NCBI GenBank assembly: GCA_964480455.1
Contig: CAYZQI010000004.1
Span: forward strand, 1-64,000
Length of the DNA stretch: 64,000 bases
Source of the DNA: JAABSX01 sp964480455
GTDB lineage: Bacteria > Bacteroidota > Bacteroidia > Cytophagales > Microscillaceae
Direction of reading: 5' to 3'
The first letter of the stretch is position 1. Each line of letters opens with the position of its first letter. Below are positions 43,364 to 52,478 of the stretch, piece after piece. Position numbers and translations under genes: made by a program. The notes under the pieces are model-generated. The model had not been told where the DNA came from. It searched no databases and saw only the letters and a program-made list of their open reading frames with translations.

Positions 43364-45874
43364 CTAAGCAGAGTTGCGGCTTGCATTGATATTGCCGAAA
43401 AGTGCCCGAATGACCATTTTTTCAAAGATGGCTTTGTGCTCATCTTCTGCCTGAATCATTTGCAGGGCATACTGTTGAATGGTGAGTAAAGGCAAGATTA
43501 TGTTCTCACGCATGCTGATAGAAGACCTTGAGAGGGCTTCGCTTTCCATGAGTTCTTGTTGATTAGTGAGATGTAATACCCATTTTTTAGCCAGTAAGTA
43601 TTCCTCTCTGAGGTCTTGCCAGAAAGTACCATATTTGGAGTCGTCTTGCATGTAAGCTGTCAGTGGGAAGTAAGATTTTTTCATAGACATAATGCTATTC
43701 TGAATCAAACACCTAAAGAATGCTGAGTCTTGATAAAGTTGTTCTAATCTTTTGGGTGTTTGGGCATAGCTTTCAAGGGCAGTGCCTAAGCCATAGTAGC
43801 CCGGTACATTTTGCCTTACCAAGCTCCAAGAGCCTACAAAAGGAATGGCGCGTAGGTCTTTGAGTGTGAGTTGGTCGCTCTGATTGCGTTTGGTAGGGCG
43901 GCTGCCTATATTGGTGTCGCCATAGTACCTGAGCGTAGTCATTTCCTCTAAGTAAGGCACAAAAAGCGGGTGTTCTTTTAGCTCGATGTATTTTTGGTAG
44001 CTTTTATCAGCTAGCTCATTCATCAAGGCTTTATCTGTAGCTGAAAACTCACTGTTGGGTTGGAGGTGTTTTGCTCCCGCCATGAGTAGCTGCTGCACAT
44101 TGTAGGCAGCTTGCTCATAAGTACCAAAAATACTGGTAATGGTCTGTCCTTGTATGGTGAGTTGTATTTTGTCGTTGGCTATTTCATGGCCTTGAGCGGC
44201 ATAAAACTGGTGTGTTTTTCCACCACCTCTTGCGGGTGGGCCTCCACGTCCGTCAAAAAAAATTACTTGATAGCCTTTTTCTTTTGAGAGTTGGGTAAGT
44301 GTAGCTTTGGTTTGGTAAATTTCCCAATTGGCTTTGAGGTATCCGCCATCTTTGGTACCATCAGAGAAACCGAGCATAATGGTCTGGGCTTTTTTTCTGT
44401 GCCGTAGGTGTGCCTGATAGGTGCTATTTTCATACAAAGCAGTCATTGTAGCTTTTGCGTCTTTCATTCCTCCCATGGTTTCGAAGAGTGGTACAATATC
44501 TATTTCTATTTCTTGGGGCTGGTAGCCACAGTATTTGAAAAGTGCATACACATTCAATACATCAAAAATATTTTCAGAGTTAGAGATGATGTAGCGGTGT
44601 AGCCCTCGCTTGCCATTATTTTGCTGAATGGTTTTGATTTGATAGATATTTTTGAGTGTATCTTGGGTGAGTTCATCGGGGTAGTCTTCAGGCTTGAGCT
44701 GCAATGATTTTTCGGTGAGATAGGTGATTTTTTCTTCGTATTCAAGTGCGTAGTAGTCTAGGTCAAATTCTTTTTGGAAGATTTGCGCCATTATTTCGTA
44801 GTGTTTGCTACTGTCTTGGCGAATATCTAAGGTTGCAAAATGGCTTCCAAACAAATGCACACGGCCTATGAAGTCGTCTATCTCAGCAAGGTACTGGCTT
44901 CTGTAGAGCGTAATGACTTTCTGGCGCACTTCATAGAGAATATCAAGGACTTCTTGGTCTGTAAGTGATACCTCATGCTGAAAGATTTGTTTGTAGAGTA
45001 GTTCTTTGAGCCTTGTGAGTGGTATAACTACCTCCCTGAAAGTGAGTTTTTGGCGCAATAGCTTTAAGTGATTGTAGTAACATTTCATGACCGTATTGCG
45101 GAGCTGTAGGGCTACTTTGAGGGTGATGTCAGCGGTAACAAAGGGGTTGCCATCTCGGTCGCCACCAGGCCAAAAGCCTAGTTCTATCAGTTGGGGGTTA
45201 AAATCGGGGGTAGCCTCCATAGCTTTTGCAATATTGTGGTAGAGTGTACCCATAGTGTCGTAGTAAACATAGCGCAAATAATAAATGATACTCTCGGCTT
45301 CGTCATACGGAGTAGGTTTATGGCGATTGATAAAGGGTGTAAAAGCCAACTGTTGTAAGAGTGCATCTATACGTGTTATACTATCATCTTTAATAGCATT
45401 TCTTAGCCCTCGCATGATGGTTTGTACACTGTTAGAGTAAAACTGTGTGGGATGTGCCGTAAATACCAGCCTTGTACTAAATTGAGAGAGATGTTTTTTG
45501 AGGTCTTCAAAAGTATTGCTACTTGATTTTAGCAAAGGGAGTAACTCTTGCTTTTGAAAACTAGGAAAGGCAGCATCTTCTACACAATCAAAGAGTACAA
45601 CTTGCCGCTCTATGTATTGAATCATTCGGAAAAGCAAATTAAATTTTTCCTCAGGTGTGCTAAGATTGGTATGTTTACTAAAAAACTCTTCAATGATTTG
45701 TCTAGGTGCTTGTGCATTGGCAAAGCCTTCTTTGCTGAGTTTGTGCAAAAGTGGGATAAAAATTCCTGTGTAGGAGGTGTCTTCGTTGGGTAAATTCAGG
45801 AATAGACTGTTGTAAATAAGGTATTTGTTATGAACAATTTGTCTAAATTTTTCGATATTTTCTCTTGCTTGCAT
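43364..45874 (-). CDS. ppc: Phosphoenolpyruvate carboxylase
   Basis: 836 residues, slightly shorter than the ~880 of E. coli. It converts PEP and bicarbonate to oxaloacetate to refill the TCA cycle. Catalytic elements are present: FTAHPTQ (His141), WPGGDRDGNPFVT, GFSDGTKDGGYLKANW, and the mobile glycine loop FFDGRGGPPARGGGKTH. The C-terminus ends in ASRNSA (family: NTG or similar). Solitary; no visible regulatory site. Confidence 0.95.
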   Translation of the reverse strand: MQARENIEKFRQIVHNKYLIYNSLFLNLPNEDTSYTGIFIPLLHKLSKEGFANAQAPRQIIEEFFSKHTNLSTPEEKFNLLFRMIQYIERQVVLFDCVEDAAFPSFQKQELLPLLKSSSNTFEDLKKHLSQFSTRLVFTAHPTQFYSNSVQTIMRGLRNAIKDDSITRIDALLQQLAFTPFINRHKPTPYDEAESIIYYLRYVYYDTMGTLYHNIAKAMEATPDFNPQLIELGFWPGGDRDGNPFVTADITLKVALQLRNTVMKCYYNHLKLLRQKLTFREVVIPLTRLKELLYKQIFQHEVSLTDQEVLDILYEVRQKVITLYRSQYLAEIDDFIGRVHLFGSHFATLDIRQDSSKHYEIMAQIFQKEFDLDYYALEYEEKITYLTEKSLQLKPEDYPDELTQDTLKNIYQIKTIQQNNGKRGLHRYIISNSENIFDVLNVYALFKYCGYQPQEIEIDIVPLFETMGGMKDAKATMTALYENSTYQAHLRHRKKAQTIMLGFSDGTKDGGYLKANWEIYQTKATLTQLSKEKGYQVIFFDGRGGPPARGGGKTHQFYAAQGHEIANDKIQLTIQGQTITSIFGTYEQAAYNVQQLLMAGAKHLQPNSEFSATDKALMNELADKSYQKYIELKEHPLFVPYLEEMTTLRYYGDTNIGSRPTKRNQSDQLTLKDLRAIPFVGSWSLVRQNVPGYYGLGTALESYAQTPKRLEQLYQDSAFFRCLIQNSIMSMKKSYFPLTAYMQDDSKYGTFWQDLREEYLLAKKWVLHLTNQQELMESEALSRSSISMRENIILPLLTIQQYALQMIQAEDEHKAIFEKMVIRALFGNINASRNSA

Positions 45875-46436
45875 AAGTTTTTGATGAGTTTGGTTTCTAT
45901 TGGCTAAAATAGGAATTCATTTAGAAAAAAAGTAGTAATACATCTATTTATTTTATAGCTTTGCTTATTAAAAGTAGGGCATTTTATATATTTAGTGCCA
46001 TTCTATGAATTATCTTGCTTTAAAGAAGCTCATCTGACAAATAACACAAAGAGAAGTACTGGATAAAGAATAAATCCTTAAAAGTCTAGCTAAACATTTT
46101 TGGTTGTCTGACAATTTTTGTGGAAATCTGTAGCAGCGGACTTCCAGCCCGCTGGCATTTATGTTCTAAACAGTATTTAGCTCATCTTATCGCACACAAT
46201 CACAAAAATTGTCAAAGAATCACATTTTTTTCGAGACCTGAATCTGAAGTCTTGTTCATTTAATTCTAAAAATAACGTATTTTTGTAAATTGTTGAACTA
46301 TGTTGAAGTGTTGGTTTTTTACTGAGTTTGTATGAGTACACATCAAAAGGTAGCAGACTTTCAAGAATGCTTTCTTTTGATGACATAGCAACTGAAAAGC
46401 CAATACTTCCCCAATCATAATAATAAAAAAATAGGC
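45875..46436. other. Intergenic region with repeat copy 2
   Basis: 562 bp of divergent upstream DNA between ppc and the 46437 gene. It holds the 124-bp-type repeat at 46099-46221. A weak minus-strand ORF at 46177-46386 runs into the repeat and is not accepted. Confidence 0.5.
46099..46221 (+). repeat. ~124-bp hairpin repeat, copy 2
   Basis: Same element as 18621-18744. The internal hairpin is cleaner here (CAGCGGACTTCCAGCCCGCTG). Both copies share GCATTTATGTTCTAAACA and TAGCTCATCTTATCGCACAC. Both lie in intergenic DNA in the same orientation. Confidence 0.75.
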
Positions 46437-46676
46437 ATGAAAACCCTAGACTATGTATTGCTGAGCATTGCTACTGTATTTTTTATCATTGGCGTCGACC
46501 AGATTATCAGGCTCAAATATGCCATTGTAGATACTTATTGGATTTTTATGGTTACAGCTATGTGCCTTATTTGGCTTAACCTACGCAAAGCACAACAAAA
46601 AAACGAAGCAAACCCTCCCTCAAAACCGAATCCAGATGGCACTAACCCTAAAAAAAAGAAGTCTTCTCATTCGTAA
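46437..46676 (+). CDS. Small membrane hypothetical protein
   Basis: 79 residues with two membrane helices (YVLLSIATVFFIIGVDQII and YWIFMVTAMCLIWLNL) and a Lys/Pro/Asn-rich C-terminal tail. It ends 6 bp before the CNNM/CBS gene, so the two are translationally coupled and the small protein may accompany that transporter-like protein. Family not recognised. Confidence 0.65.
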   Translation: MKTLDYVLLSIATVFFIIGVDQIIRLKYAIVDTYWIFMVTAMCLIWLNLRKAQQKNEANPPSKPNPDGTNPKKKKSSHS

Positions 46677-46682
46677 AAATAC

Positions 46683-47993
46683 ATGGAATACCACGAACTA
46701 ATTGCCATCATAATTACGCTCATATTGTCTGCTTTTTTTTCAGGAACAGAAATCGCCTTTGTATCCTCTAACCGTCTTTATTTTGAACTCCAAAAAAAAC
46801 AAGGGGTGCTTTCAGGGCGCATCATTGCAGGCTTCTTTGGAAAGCCCTCTCGCTTCATAGCTACTATGTTGGTGGGCAATACCATTACACTAGTGCTCTA
46901 TGGAATTTTTATGGCAAATGTGCTTGAGCCATGGGTAGCTTCTTGGCTTCCCGCACAAATCAATAATGAACTGAGTGTACTCGTGATACAGTCGGTGCTT
47001 TCTACTTTGGTGGTCTTGATTACGGCAGAGTTCTTACCCAAGACACTTTTTATGCTCAACCCCGACCGCCTGCTAGAAGTATTTGCCATGCCTATTCTGA
47101 TTACTTACTGGATTTTATTTGCTTTTGTGTACGTAATAGTAGGGCTGTCTAAGTTTGTGATTGTCAAGATATTTAAACTGCCCTACACAGAAAGTACACC
47201 CATTTATAGCCTTGTAGATTTGCACAACTACATCACCAACACACAAATTCCGCAAGATACCCCCTCACCCAATCCCGAGATAGACTCTAAAATCTTTGCT
47301 AATGCTATTTTATTCAGAACTGTGAAAGTAAGGGATTGTATGATTCCGCGTACAGAGATAGTAGCCGTAGAAGTAGATGACGACATAGAAAAACTCAAAA
47401 AGGCTTTTTTAGATAGTGGACACTCTAAAATTATTGTTTATCAGGAGAGTATAGATGAAGTAATAGGCTACTGTCACGCTCTGGAGTTGTTCAAAGCTCC
47501 CAAAGATATTCGTTCTATTCTTTCAGACATTATCATCATTCCTGCCTCTACACCTGCCCAAGAGTTACTAGCGAGGTTTATCAGTGAGCGCAAAAGCCTT
47601 GCATTGGTAGTAGATGAGTTTGGGGGCACAGAGGGCATTGTAAGTATAGAAGATGTAGTAGAAGAAATCTTTGGCGAAATCCAAGATGAATATGACCAAG
47701 AAGACTGGGTAGAACAAAAAATCAATGAGCATACCTACATCCTAAGTGCTAGGCACGAAATAGATGAACTCAACGAACGCTATGGCTGGGGCATACCTGA
47801 GGGCGAGTACGATACCCTGGGAGGTTTTATTTTGAGTGTTTATGAAAATATTCCCCAAATCAACGAAGTGATTGAAATTGAGCCATTCACTTTTACAGTA
47901 CTTTCGGTACATTATTCGCGCATAGACACCGTCAAAATGTACATAAACCCTGTTTACCTGATGCGCTTGCAAGAGAAGAATGGAAATCACTAA
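46683..47993 (+). CDS. CNNM/CorC-type membrane protein (DUF21, CBS pair, CorC_HlyC)
   Basis: 436 residues. The N-terminal DUF21 domain has four helices with the family signatures LSAFFSGTEIAFVSSNRLYF and MLVGNTITLVLYG. A CBS pair (~200-335, with VRDCMIPRTEIVAVEVDDDI and LVVDEFGGTEGIVSIEDVVE) binds a nucleotide, and a C-terminal CorC_HlyC domain follows (LGGFILSVYENIP). By family it works in Mg2+ or Co2+ efflux; older annotations call it hemolysin. Second gene of a two-gene unit. Confidence 0.88.
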   Translation: MEYHELIAIIITLILSAFFSGTEIAFVSSNRLYFELQKKQGVLSGRIIAGFFGKPSRFIATMLVGNTITLVLYGIFMANVLEPWVASWLPAQINNELSVLVIQSVLSTLVVLITAEFLPKTLFMLNPDRLLEVFAMPILITYWILFAFVYVIVGLSKFVIVKIFKLPYTESTPIYSLVDLHNYITNTQIPQDTPSPNPEIDSKIFANAILFRTVKVRDCMIPRTEIVAVEVDDDIEKLKKAFLDSGHSKIIVYQESIDEVIGYCHALELFKAPKDIRSILSDIIIIPASTPAQELLARFISERKSLALVVDEFGGTEGIVSIEDVVEEIFGEIQDEYDQEDWVEQKINEHTYILSARHEIDELNERYGWGIPEGEYDTLGGFILSVYENIPQINEVIEIEPFTFTVLSVHYSRIDTVKMYINPVYLMRLQEKNGNH

Positions 47994-48042
47994 ATACAGC
48001 AAAATTTAAGTCGGCAAGTAGTTTCTCAAAAAAGCAAGTGGC

Positions 48043-48699
48043 TCAGTGTAGCTGTTCAATCATCACAAAAGCATCGGCATGGTGTGGCTGGGGTTGTATC
48101 TCCAAGACCCCTGCCAACACAAGAATAACCAGCGTCCGGGAAGCCTCTTTTCTCGATATTTTTGCCATTGTCGCAAATTCTTCTACTGTGATTTGCGTGT
48201 GGCCTTCTAAATACTTCATCAAAAGCCCTTCTTTGATACCATAATTAAATCTGACTGAGCGGTTGCGCTTTCTGCCCTTCAATATTTCACGCATTTCTCT
48301 ACTGGCTTTTACACTCATGTCTTTTACACGCACATAGGCTATGCCTGGGTTACTGTCTTCCAAATTTTCTAACACCCTATGAATTTTCTCACTTTTAGGG
48401 ATGGTATAAATTAATACTTCTCGCTCAGATTCCAGCACCACACGCTCTATGTGATAATCTATGGGAGGTGAACAGTATTTTTGGAAGGCTTCATTGAGGG
48501 CATATTCTTCTTCGGAGGCAAATTTAAGCCCTTTGATATTTTTTTCATCATCTACACCAATGAGCAGTGTACCTCCTTCGGTGTTGGCAAAAGCAACTGC
48601 CTCTCTGACAATACGAACAGGAAACTTTGCTTTCAGCTTAAATTCCAAGTGCTGGTTTTCACCTTGGCGAACCAATTTTTTGAGCGTTAGGTAGTCCAT
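48043..48699 (-). CDS. AlbA_2 (Schlafen-type) putative DNA-binding protein
   Basis: 218 residues. The N-terminal AlbA_2 domain shows GENQHLEFKLKAK, VREAVAFANTEGGTLLIGVD and KGLKF, the hallmarks of this nucleic-acid-binding family, then a PIDYHIERVV segment. The C-terminal ~60 residues look like a winged helix (ITVEEFATMAKISRKEASRT). Such proteins are often annotated as ATP-binding or transcriptional regulators, with no proven role. Convergent with the CNNM gene, stops about 50 bp apart. Confidence 0.82.
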   Translation of the reverse strand: MDYLTLKKLVRQGENQHLEFKLKAKFPVRIVREAVAFANTEGGTLLIGVDDEKNIKGLKFASEEEYALNEAFQKYCSPPIDYHIERVVLESEREVLIYTIPKSEKIHRVLENLEDSNPGIAYVRVKDMSVKASREMREILKGRKRNRSVRFNYGIKEGLLMKYLEGHTQITVEEFATMAKISRKEASRTLVILVLAGVLEIQPQPHHADAFVMIEQLH

Positions 48700-49272
48700 C
48701 TTGTTAGGATTATTCCGCTAACCAAGTTAGTAGTTTTTTTAAATTTAAAAAAACATTTCTAATAAATAAACTCTAATACAATGGATAAGTTGTACTGTGG
48801 TTTTACCTATTTTACTGATAATGAGGTAATTTTGAGGATAGCTGTTCAAAACATTTTTTGTCGAGAATCCATTTTCTAGTCTGGTAACAAAAAATCTCTG
48901 ACAGATTATCTCAGACAAAACAATCTATCCTATGAGCAAATATTAATCATTGCGGGTTAATACTTTCATTAAGTAAAGAGTAAAAAATAACTTTTACATT
49001 TTTATTGCCTAAGTTATTGATAATGAATGTATTAAAAGCTCAGATTTCACAACTTATAACTCACATCTTACTAAGGGAGCAGACAAGAAATAACATACCC
49101 TGAGCCATACTACTGTACAAAAACTTATTGGACAGGATTTCAGGATGAACAAGTGTTAAAAGATAATTCTATGTGTCCTAGCTGCCTATCTTGTTTTTCA
49201 TTTTGTATGGTAGTATGACCCTAATCAAATTCAACGTTTTGCCAAAAGAGAAGGGAGAGGCTCAAGGCGAAC

Positions 49273-49452
49273 GGTAGTTGCTGACTGAAGTGTGTATGCT
49301 TTGAAAACTTTTTCACTCCGTAGCCCATAGGTTGCAACCTATGGGCTACGGAGTGAAGATGACTGTTTTGTCATAATATAATCTTAAAAAATCCATCAAA
49401 ATAGACCTCAAATCACTCAAAAAGAACATACACACTTAACTATTGGACTACC
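49273..49452. mobile_element. Short IS-related (MITE-like) element
   Basis: 180 bp with no gene. The ends read inward as GGTAGTTGCTGACTGAAGTG then TGTATG, and GGTAGTCCAATAGTTAAGTG then TGTATG; both continue into poly-T-like stretches and CACTC or GAGTG. They align in register with the ends of 7594-7921 and the IS end at 411. The centre holds a perfect 46-bp palindrome. No clear target duplication. Confidence 0.65.
49312..49357. repeat. 46-bp perfect palindrome
   Basis: Perfectly self-complementary over 46 bp, without a loop: arms TTCACTCCGTAGCCCATAGG and its complement meeting at TTGCAA. It would extrude a cruciform, or fold as a long hairpin in RNA. It sits inside the 49273-49452 element. 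Confidence 0.9.
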
Positions 49453-49516
49453 AAGCGGCCTCTCTCGTGATAAAAATCGGGTATTTATTTATTGAACACT
49501 CGCTTATCAAGTAAAA

Positions 49517-50560
49517 TCACTTAGAACCTAAACTTTTCTCTAAAAACTGATTAATCTTTCTCACAATACCAGGCCCCTCATACACAAAGCCCGTATAAAG
49601 CTGCACGAGCGAAGCACCCGCTTGCAGCTTTTCTAAGGCATCTTTGGGGCTATGGATACCGCCTACACCTATGATAGGCAATGTGCCACCTGATTGCTGG
49701 TGCAGGTAGCGGATTACCTCTGTGGAGCTGTCTTTCAGCGGTTTACCGCTTAGCCCCCCTGCGCCGATGGCGGTAAGCGTGCTAGAGGGAGTTTGGAGTT
49801 TATCTCGTCTGAGGGTGGTATTGGTAGCAATGACACCCGCAATTTTGGTAGATTGTACTACTTCTATGATTTCATCTAGCTGTGTGTTGCTGAGGTCGGG
49901 AGCTATTTTGAGCAGAATAGGCTTGGGTTTAAGTTTTTGTTGATTGTGGTTTTGCAGACTTTGCAAGAGTTCGGTCAGGGGGGCTTTGTCTTGCAGAGCG
50001 CGGAGGTTGGGAGTATTAGGGGAACTCACATTGACCACAAAATAATCTACATATTCAAAAAGAGCGTCAAAGCTTTTAAGATAGTCTTGAGTAGCTTCTT
50101 CATTGGGCGTTATTTTGTTCTTACCTATGTTTCCACCAACAAGTATTTTTGATTTTCTTTTTTTTAGATTTTTGATGACTGTTTCTAATCCTTCATTGTT
50201 GAAGCCCATTCGGTTGATAAGAGCTTGGTCTGCTTTTAGGCGAAAAAGGCGTGGCTTAGGGTTACCTTCTTGGGGGCGTGGCGTAACCGTGCCGATTTCT
50301 ATAAATCCAAAGCCAAAACTGCCCAGTTCATCTATGAGTTGTGCGTTTTTATCAAAACCGGCTGCCAAGCCCACAGGGTTAGGAAAATGCAATCCAAAAA
50401 CCTCTCTGCCAAGATTAGGGGTATTTTTTTGATAAATTTTTCTGAGTAAAGTAGGTACAAGAGGAATTTTGTGCATGAGGCGAATACTGCTAAAAGCAAA
50501 ATGATGTACTGACTCGGCATTGAAACGAAACAGTACGGGGCGAATGAACGATTTATACAC
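49517..50560 (-). CDS. pyrD: Dihydroorotate dehydrogenase (quinone), class 2
   Basis: 347 residues. Oxidises dihydroorotate to orotate with transfer to the quinone pool, in pyrimidine synthesis at the inner membrane. Start codon GTG at 50560, giving the amphipathic class 2 membrane helix (MYKSFIRPVLFRFNAESVHH). Signatures: VGLAAGFDKNAQLIDELG, GFIEIGTVTPRPQEGNPKPR, YFVVNVSSPNTPNLR (catalytic Ser), and IIGVGGIHSPKDALEKL for FMN binding. Solitary gene. Confidence 0.94.
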   Translation of the reverse strand: MYKSFIRPVLFRFNAESVHHFAFSSIRLMHKIPLVPTLLRKIYQKNTPNLGREVFGLHFPNPVGLAAGFDKNAQLIDELGSFGFGFIEIGTVTPRPQEGNPKPRLFRLKADQALINRMGFNNEGLETVIKNLKKRKSKILVGGNIGKNKITPNEEATQDYLKSFDALFEYVDYFVVNVSSPNTPNLRALQDKAPLTELLQSLQNHNQQKLKPKPILLKIAPDLSNTQLDEIIEVVQSTKIAGVIATNTTLRRDKLQTPSSTLTAIGAGGLSGKPLKDSSTEVIRYLHQQSGGTLPIIGVGGIHSPKDALEKLQAGASLVQLYTGFVYEGPGIVRKINQFLEKSLGSK

Positions 50561-51628
50561 TTTTTGGAGATTTATTTTGAATTTTAGTGCAAATTTAAGG
50601 TTTTTTGGTCACACCATAGGATTGTGAAAAAAGTATTCTAGGCAAAATTTTGTGGTTTTCAACATTTGGTTGCTTTTGTATATTACCTCACCCAAACTAG
50701 CTCCTCAAGGCAGAGGCAACGGGTTCTACACTAATACGAAAAAACAAGAAGCTCCTTAGAAGCCATTACATTACTCGAGTATTATCCACAGCACTCACCC
50801 GAGGTACTGACAAAGCCTTTTAAGGCGTTCTGTGGGTAGCATCATAAACCATTTAGCTATTAGCTCTAGTGGAGTATACACTTATTTATCTTTTTTGAAG
50901 TCTAAAAATAGGATTAATTACCTCTGCTTTTGGAATTGGACTAATGACAACGAATAAAACACCTGGCACTTCATAGCTGCTAAAATAATATTTGGTATTA
51001 GTTGGCTTTTTACACAATCCTATGGTACTCAAAAAGCCTTATTAGTGCAGTCAATCAACTTTTAATAAAAGCCTGCACCTAAATTCGCAAAAAAGTCCTT
51101 CTATGTACTCTATGATTCGATGTAATTTCTTACTTTATGAGCAATTAATCCAAACACTAACAAAAATAGTAAGATTTTGAGGTATATAAGGTTATATTTC
51201 AGTAATCTTTTGAAGAAAATCCCTATCAACTCAAAAGTTATTGGGTGAGTTGCTAATACCAAATTATAGAAAATCTGGTTATTTAGATAGTTTTAAGACA
51301 TATACTAATGACTGCAGATTAAATTAACTTGTCAGAATCATCTGTATTAATTAACTGCTCCAGGCTAATTTAGACTCGCATTTTTGTGCACCATATATAG
51401 CTATTCTTGTACGGACTGTTAGAGCAGAAACATTATCCTAAACTGTCTAACCCAATCTGTAAGTAGCTACCCTAGCTGCAATAGTAGCTGGGGTTAGGGC
51501 GACATCAATGAAAATAATACTATACATACACTAGCAATAATATACAAAATCAAGACAATTGAAAGTATTTGCCTAGGTATTGAGCCAAAAAAACTTGATT
51601 GATACAAAAAATGTATCAATCAAGTTTT
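50561..51628. other. Longest gene-free region, with a degenerate repeat
   Basis: 1068 bp between two minus-strand genes, AT-rich and without an ORF of note. It holds repeat copy B (51044-51135), a hairpin-forming stretch around 51468-51495 (CCCTAGCT ... AGCTGGGG) and the terminator at 51588-51630. I found no tRNA, RNase P, tmRNA or SRP RNA signature. Confidence 0.5.
51044..51135 (+). repeat. Degenerate ~90-bp dispersed repeat, copy B
   Basis: AGTGCAGTCAATCAACTTTT, a short stretch, then CACCTAAATTCGCAAAAAAG and CCTTCTATGTACTCTATGAT. Aligns with copy A on the opposite strand at 10075-10165 and with 63390-63480. Confidence 0.5.
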
Positions 51629-51630
51629 TT
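51588..51630 (-). terminator. Terminator of the ECF sigma operon
   Basis: A perfect 18-bp stem (AAAAAACTTGATTGATAC / GTATCAATCAAGTTTTTT) with a 7-nt loop. It overlaps the stop codon of the small gene at 51629 and ends in a T run on the minus strand. Confidence 0.92.
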
Positions 51631-51865
51631 ATTTCTTGGATTTGACGTTTGCTTCTCTTGAGTATTGAATAATATTACCAATTATTCTATCGGGAGGGCT
51701 TGATGTATTTTTTGTTAGAGCTTGATAAGCGTCTTTAAGTTCTTTGTACTGCTTGTTAAATTTGGGGTCGGTAGCTATTAGTACTTCAATTACCTTGCTT
51801 TCAGCAGGGGAAGTTTCTTGATAGATGTACCTCACTAAGTCATTTTTAGAAAATACTTTGGTCAT
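51629..51865 (-). CDS. Small protein overlapping the ECF sigma gene
   Basis: 78 residues from the ATG at 51865 (MTKVFSKNDLVRYIYQETSP), which lies within the 3' end of the sigma factor gene, overlapping it by 20 bp. An upstream in-frame start would overlap further. Soluble and charged, with a helical middle (FNKQYKELKDAYQAL) and a basic end. It is likely translated by coupling with the sigma gene. Its place suggests a role with the sigma factor, perhaps as an anti-sigma-like or accessory protein, but no membrane helix or zinc anti-sigma motif is present. Confidence 0.6.
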   Translation of the reverse strand: MTKVFSKNDLVRYIYQETSPAESKVIEVLIATDPKFNKQYKELKDAYQALTKNTSSPPDRIIGNIIQYSREANVKSKK

Positions 51866-52478
51866 ACGTAAGATTATATTTTTGCATTTGCTTACGCAGA
51901 TTAATGAGTGCGTATCGCATTCGTCCAAGGGCTGTATTAACACTTACTTGTGTAGCATCAGCTATTTCTTGGAAGCTCATTTCAGCATAGTGTCGCATAA
52001 TGAGCACTTCACGTTGCTTTTCGGGTAGCTTTTCTACCATTAACCGCAACTTGCGATATGTTTCTTTTTTAATCTGTGCAATTTCAACAGAGTCTTCTGA
52101 GAAACTTAACGTATTAAAAACGTGAGAGTTGTCATCCATAATTGTAGTGGGGTATCTACGCTCTTTGCGGAAGTAATCAATTGCTAAGTTGTGTGCAATT
52201 CTGCTTATCCAAGGTAAAAACTTACCTTGTTCATTATACTTACCAGACTTGATGGTACGTACTGCTTTGATAAAGGTGTCTTGCAATAAATCTTCGGCAA
52301 TGCTTATTTCTTTTACAATTAAAAGAATAGTAGTAAACACTTTATCTTTGTGGCGATTGACCAACACTTCAAAAGCTTTTTCATCACCTTGTATGTAGCT
52401 TGTGATTAGTTCACTATCATTGGCGCGCTCTTCTCTCACTTTTTTTGTACTTTTGTGGAACGTAGGATTTTGTAACAT
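51846..52478 (-). CDS. ECF-type RNA polymerase sigma factor
   Basis: 210 residues. Region 2 (~22-90): EKAFEVLVNRHKDKVFTTIL, IAEDLLQDTFIKAVRTI, and FLPWISRIAHNLAIDYFRKE. Region 4 (~140-195): LPEKQREVLIMRHYAEMSFQEIA with the HTH TQVSVNTALGRMRYAL. There is no region 3 or 1.1, so it is of the ECF class. A long basic N-terminus (1-20) precedes it. It starts a two-gene unit with the overlapping small gene. Confidence 0.93.
   Translation of the reverse strand: MLQNPTFHKSTKKVREERANDSELITSYIQGDEKAFEVLVNRHKDKVFTTILLIVKEISIAEDLLQDTFIKAVRTIKSGKYNEQGKFLPWISRIAHNLAIDYFRKERRYPTTIMDDNSHVFNTLSFSEDSVEIAQIKKETYRKLRLMVEKLPEKQREVLIMRHYAEMSFQEIADATQVSVNTALGRMRYALINLRKQMQKYNLTYDQSIF

Larger units (their letters stand above)
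48700..49516. other. Gene-free region holding a repeat element
   Basis: 817 bp between two minus-strand genes. It contains the IS-related element at 49273-49452 with a 46-bp palindrome. The remainder is AT-rich DNA with no ORF of note. Confidence 0.55.

Noticed and set aside
46177..46386. A 69-residue minus-strand ORF with an ATG start
   Set aside because: The last third lies in the dispersed repeat at 46099-46221, and no motif or signal is seen. It could be the remnant of a gene interrupted by the repeat, but this is not supportable from sequence alone.
50561..51628. Possible non-coding RNA gene in the 1-kb gap
   Set aside because: I checked by eye for tmRNA, RNase P, SRP RNA and tRNA signatures and found none. 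The hairpins seen are short and the region is better explained by repeats and promoter DNA.
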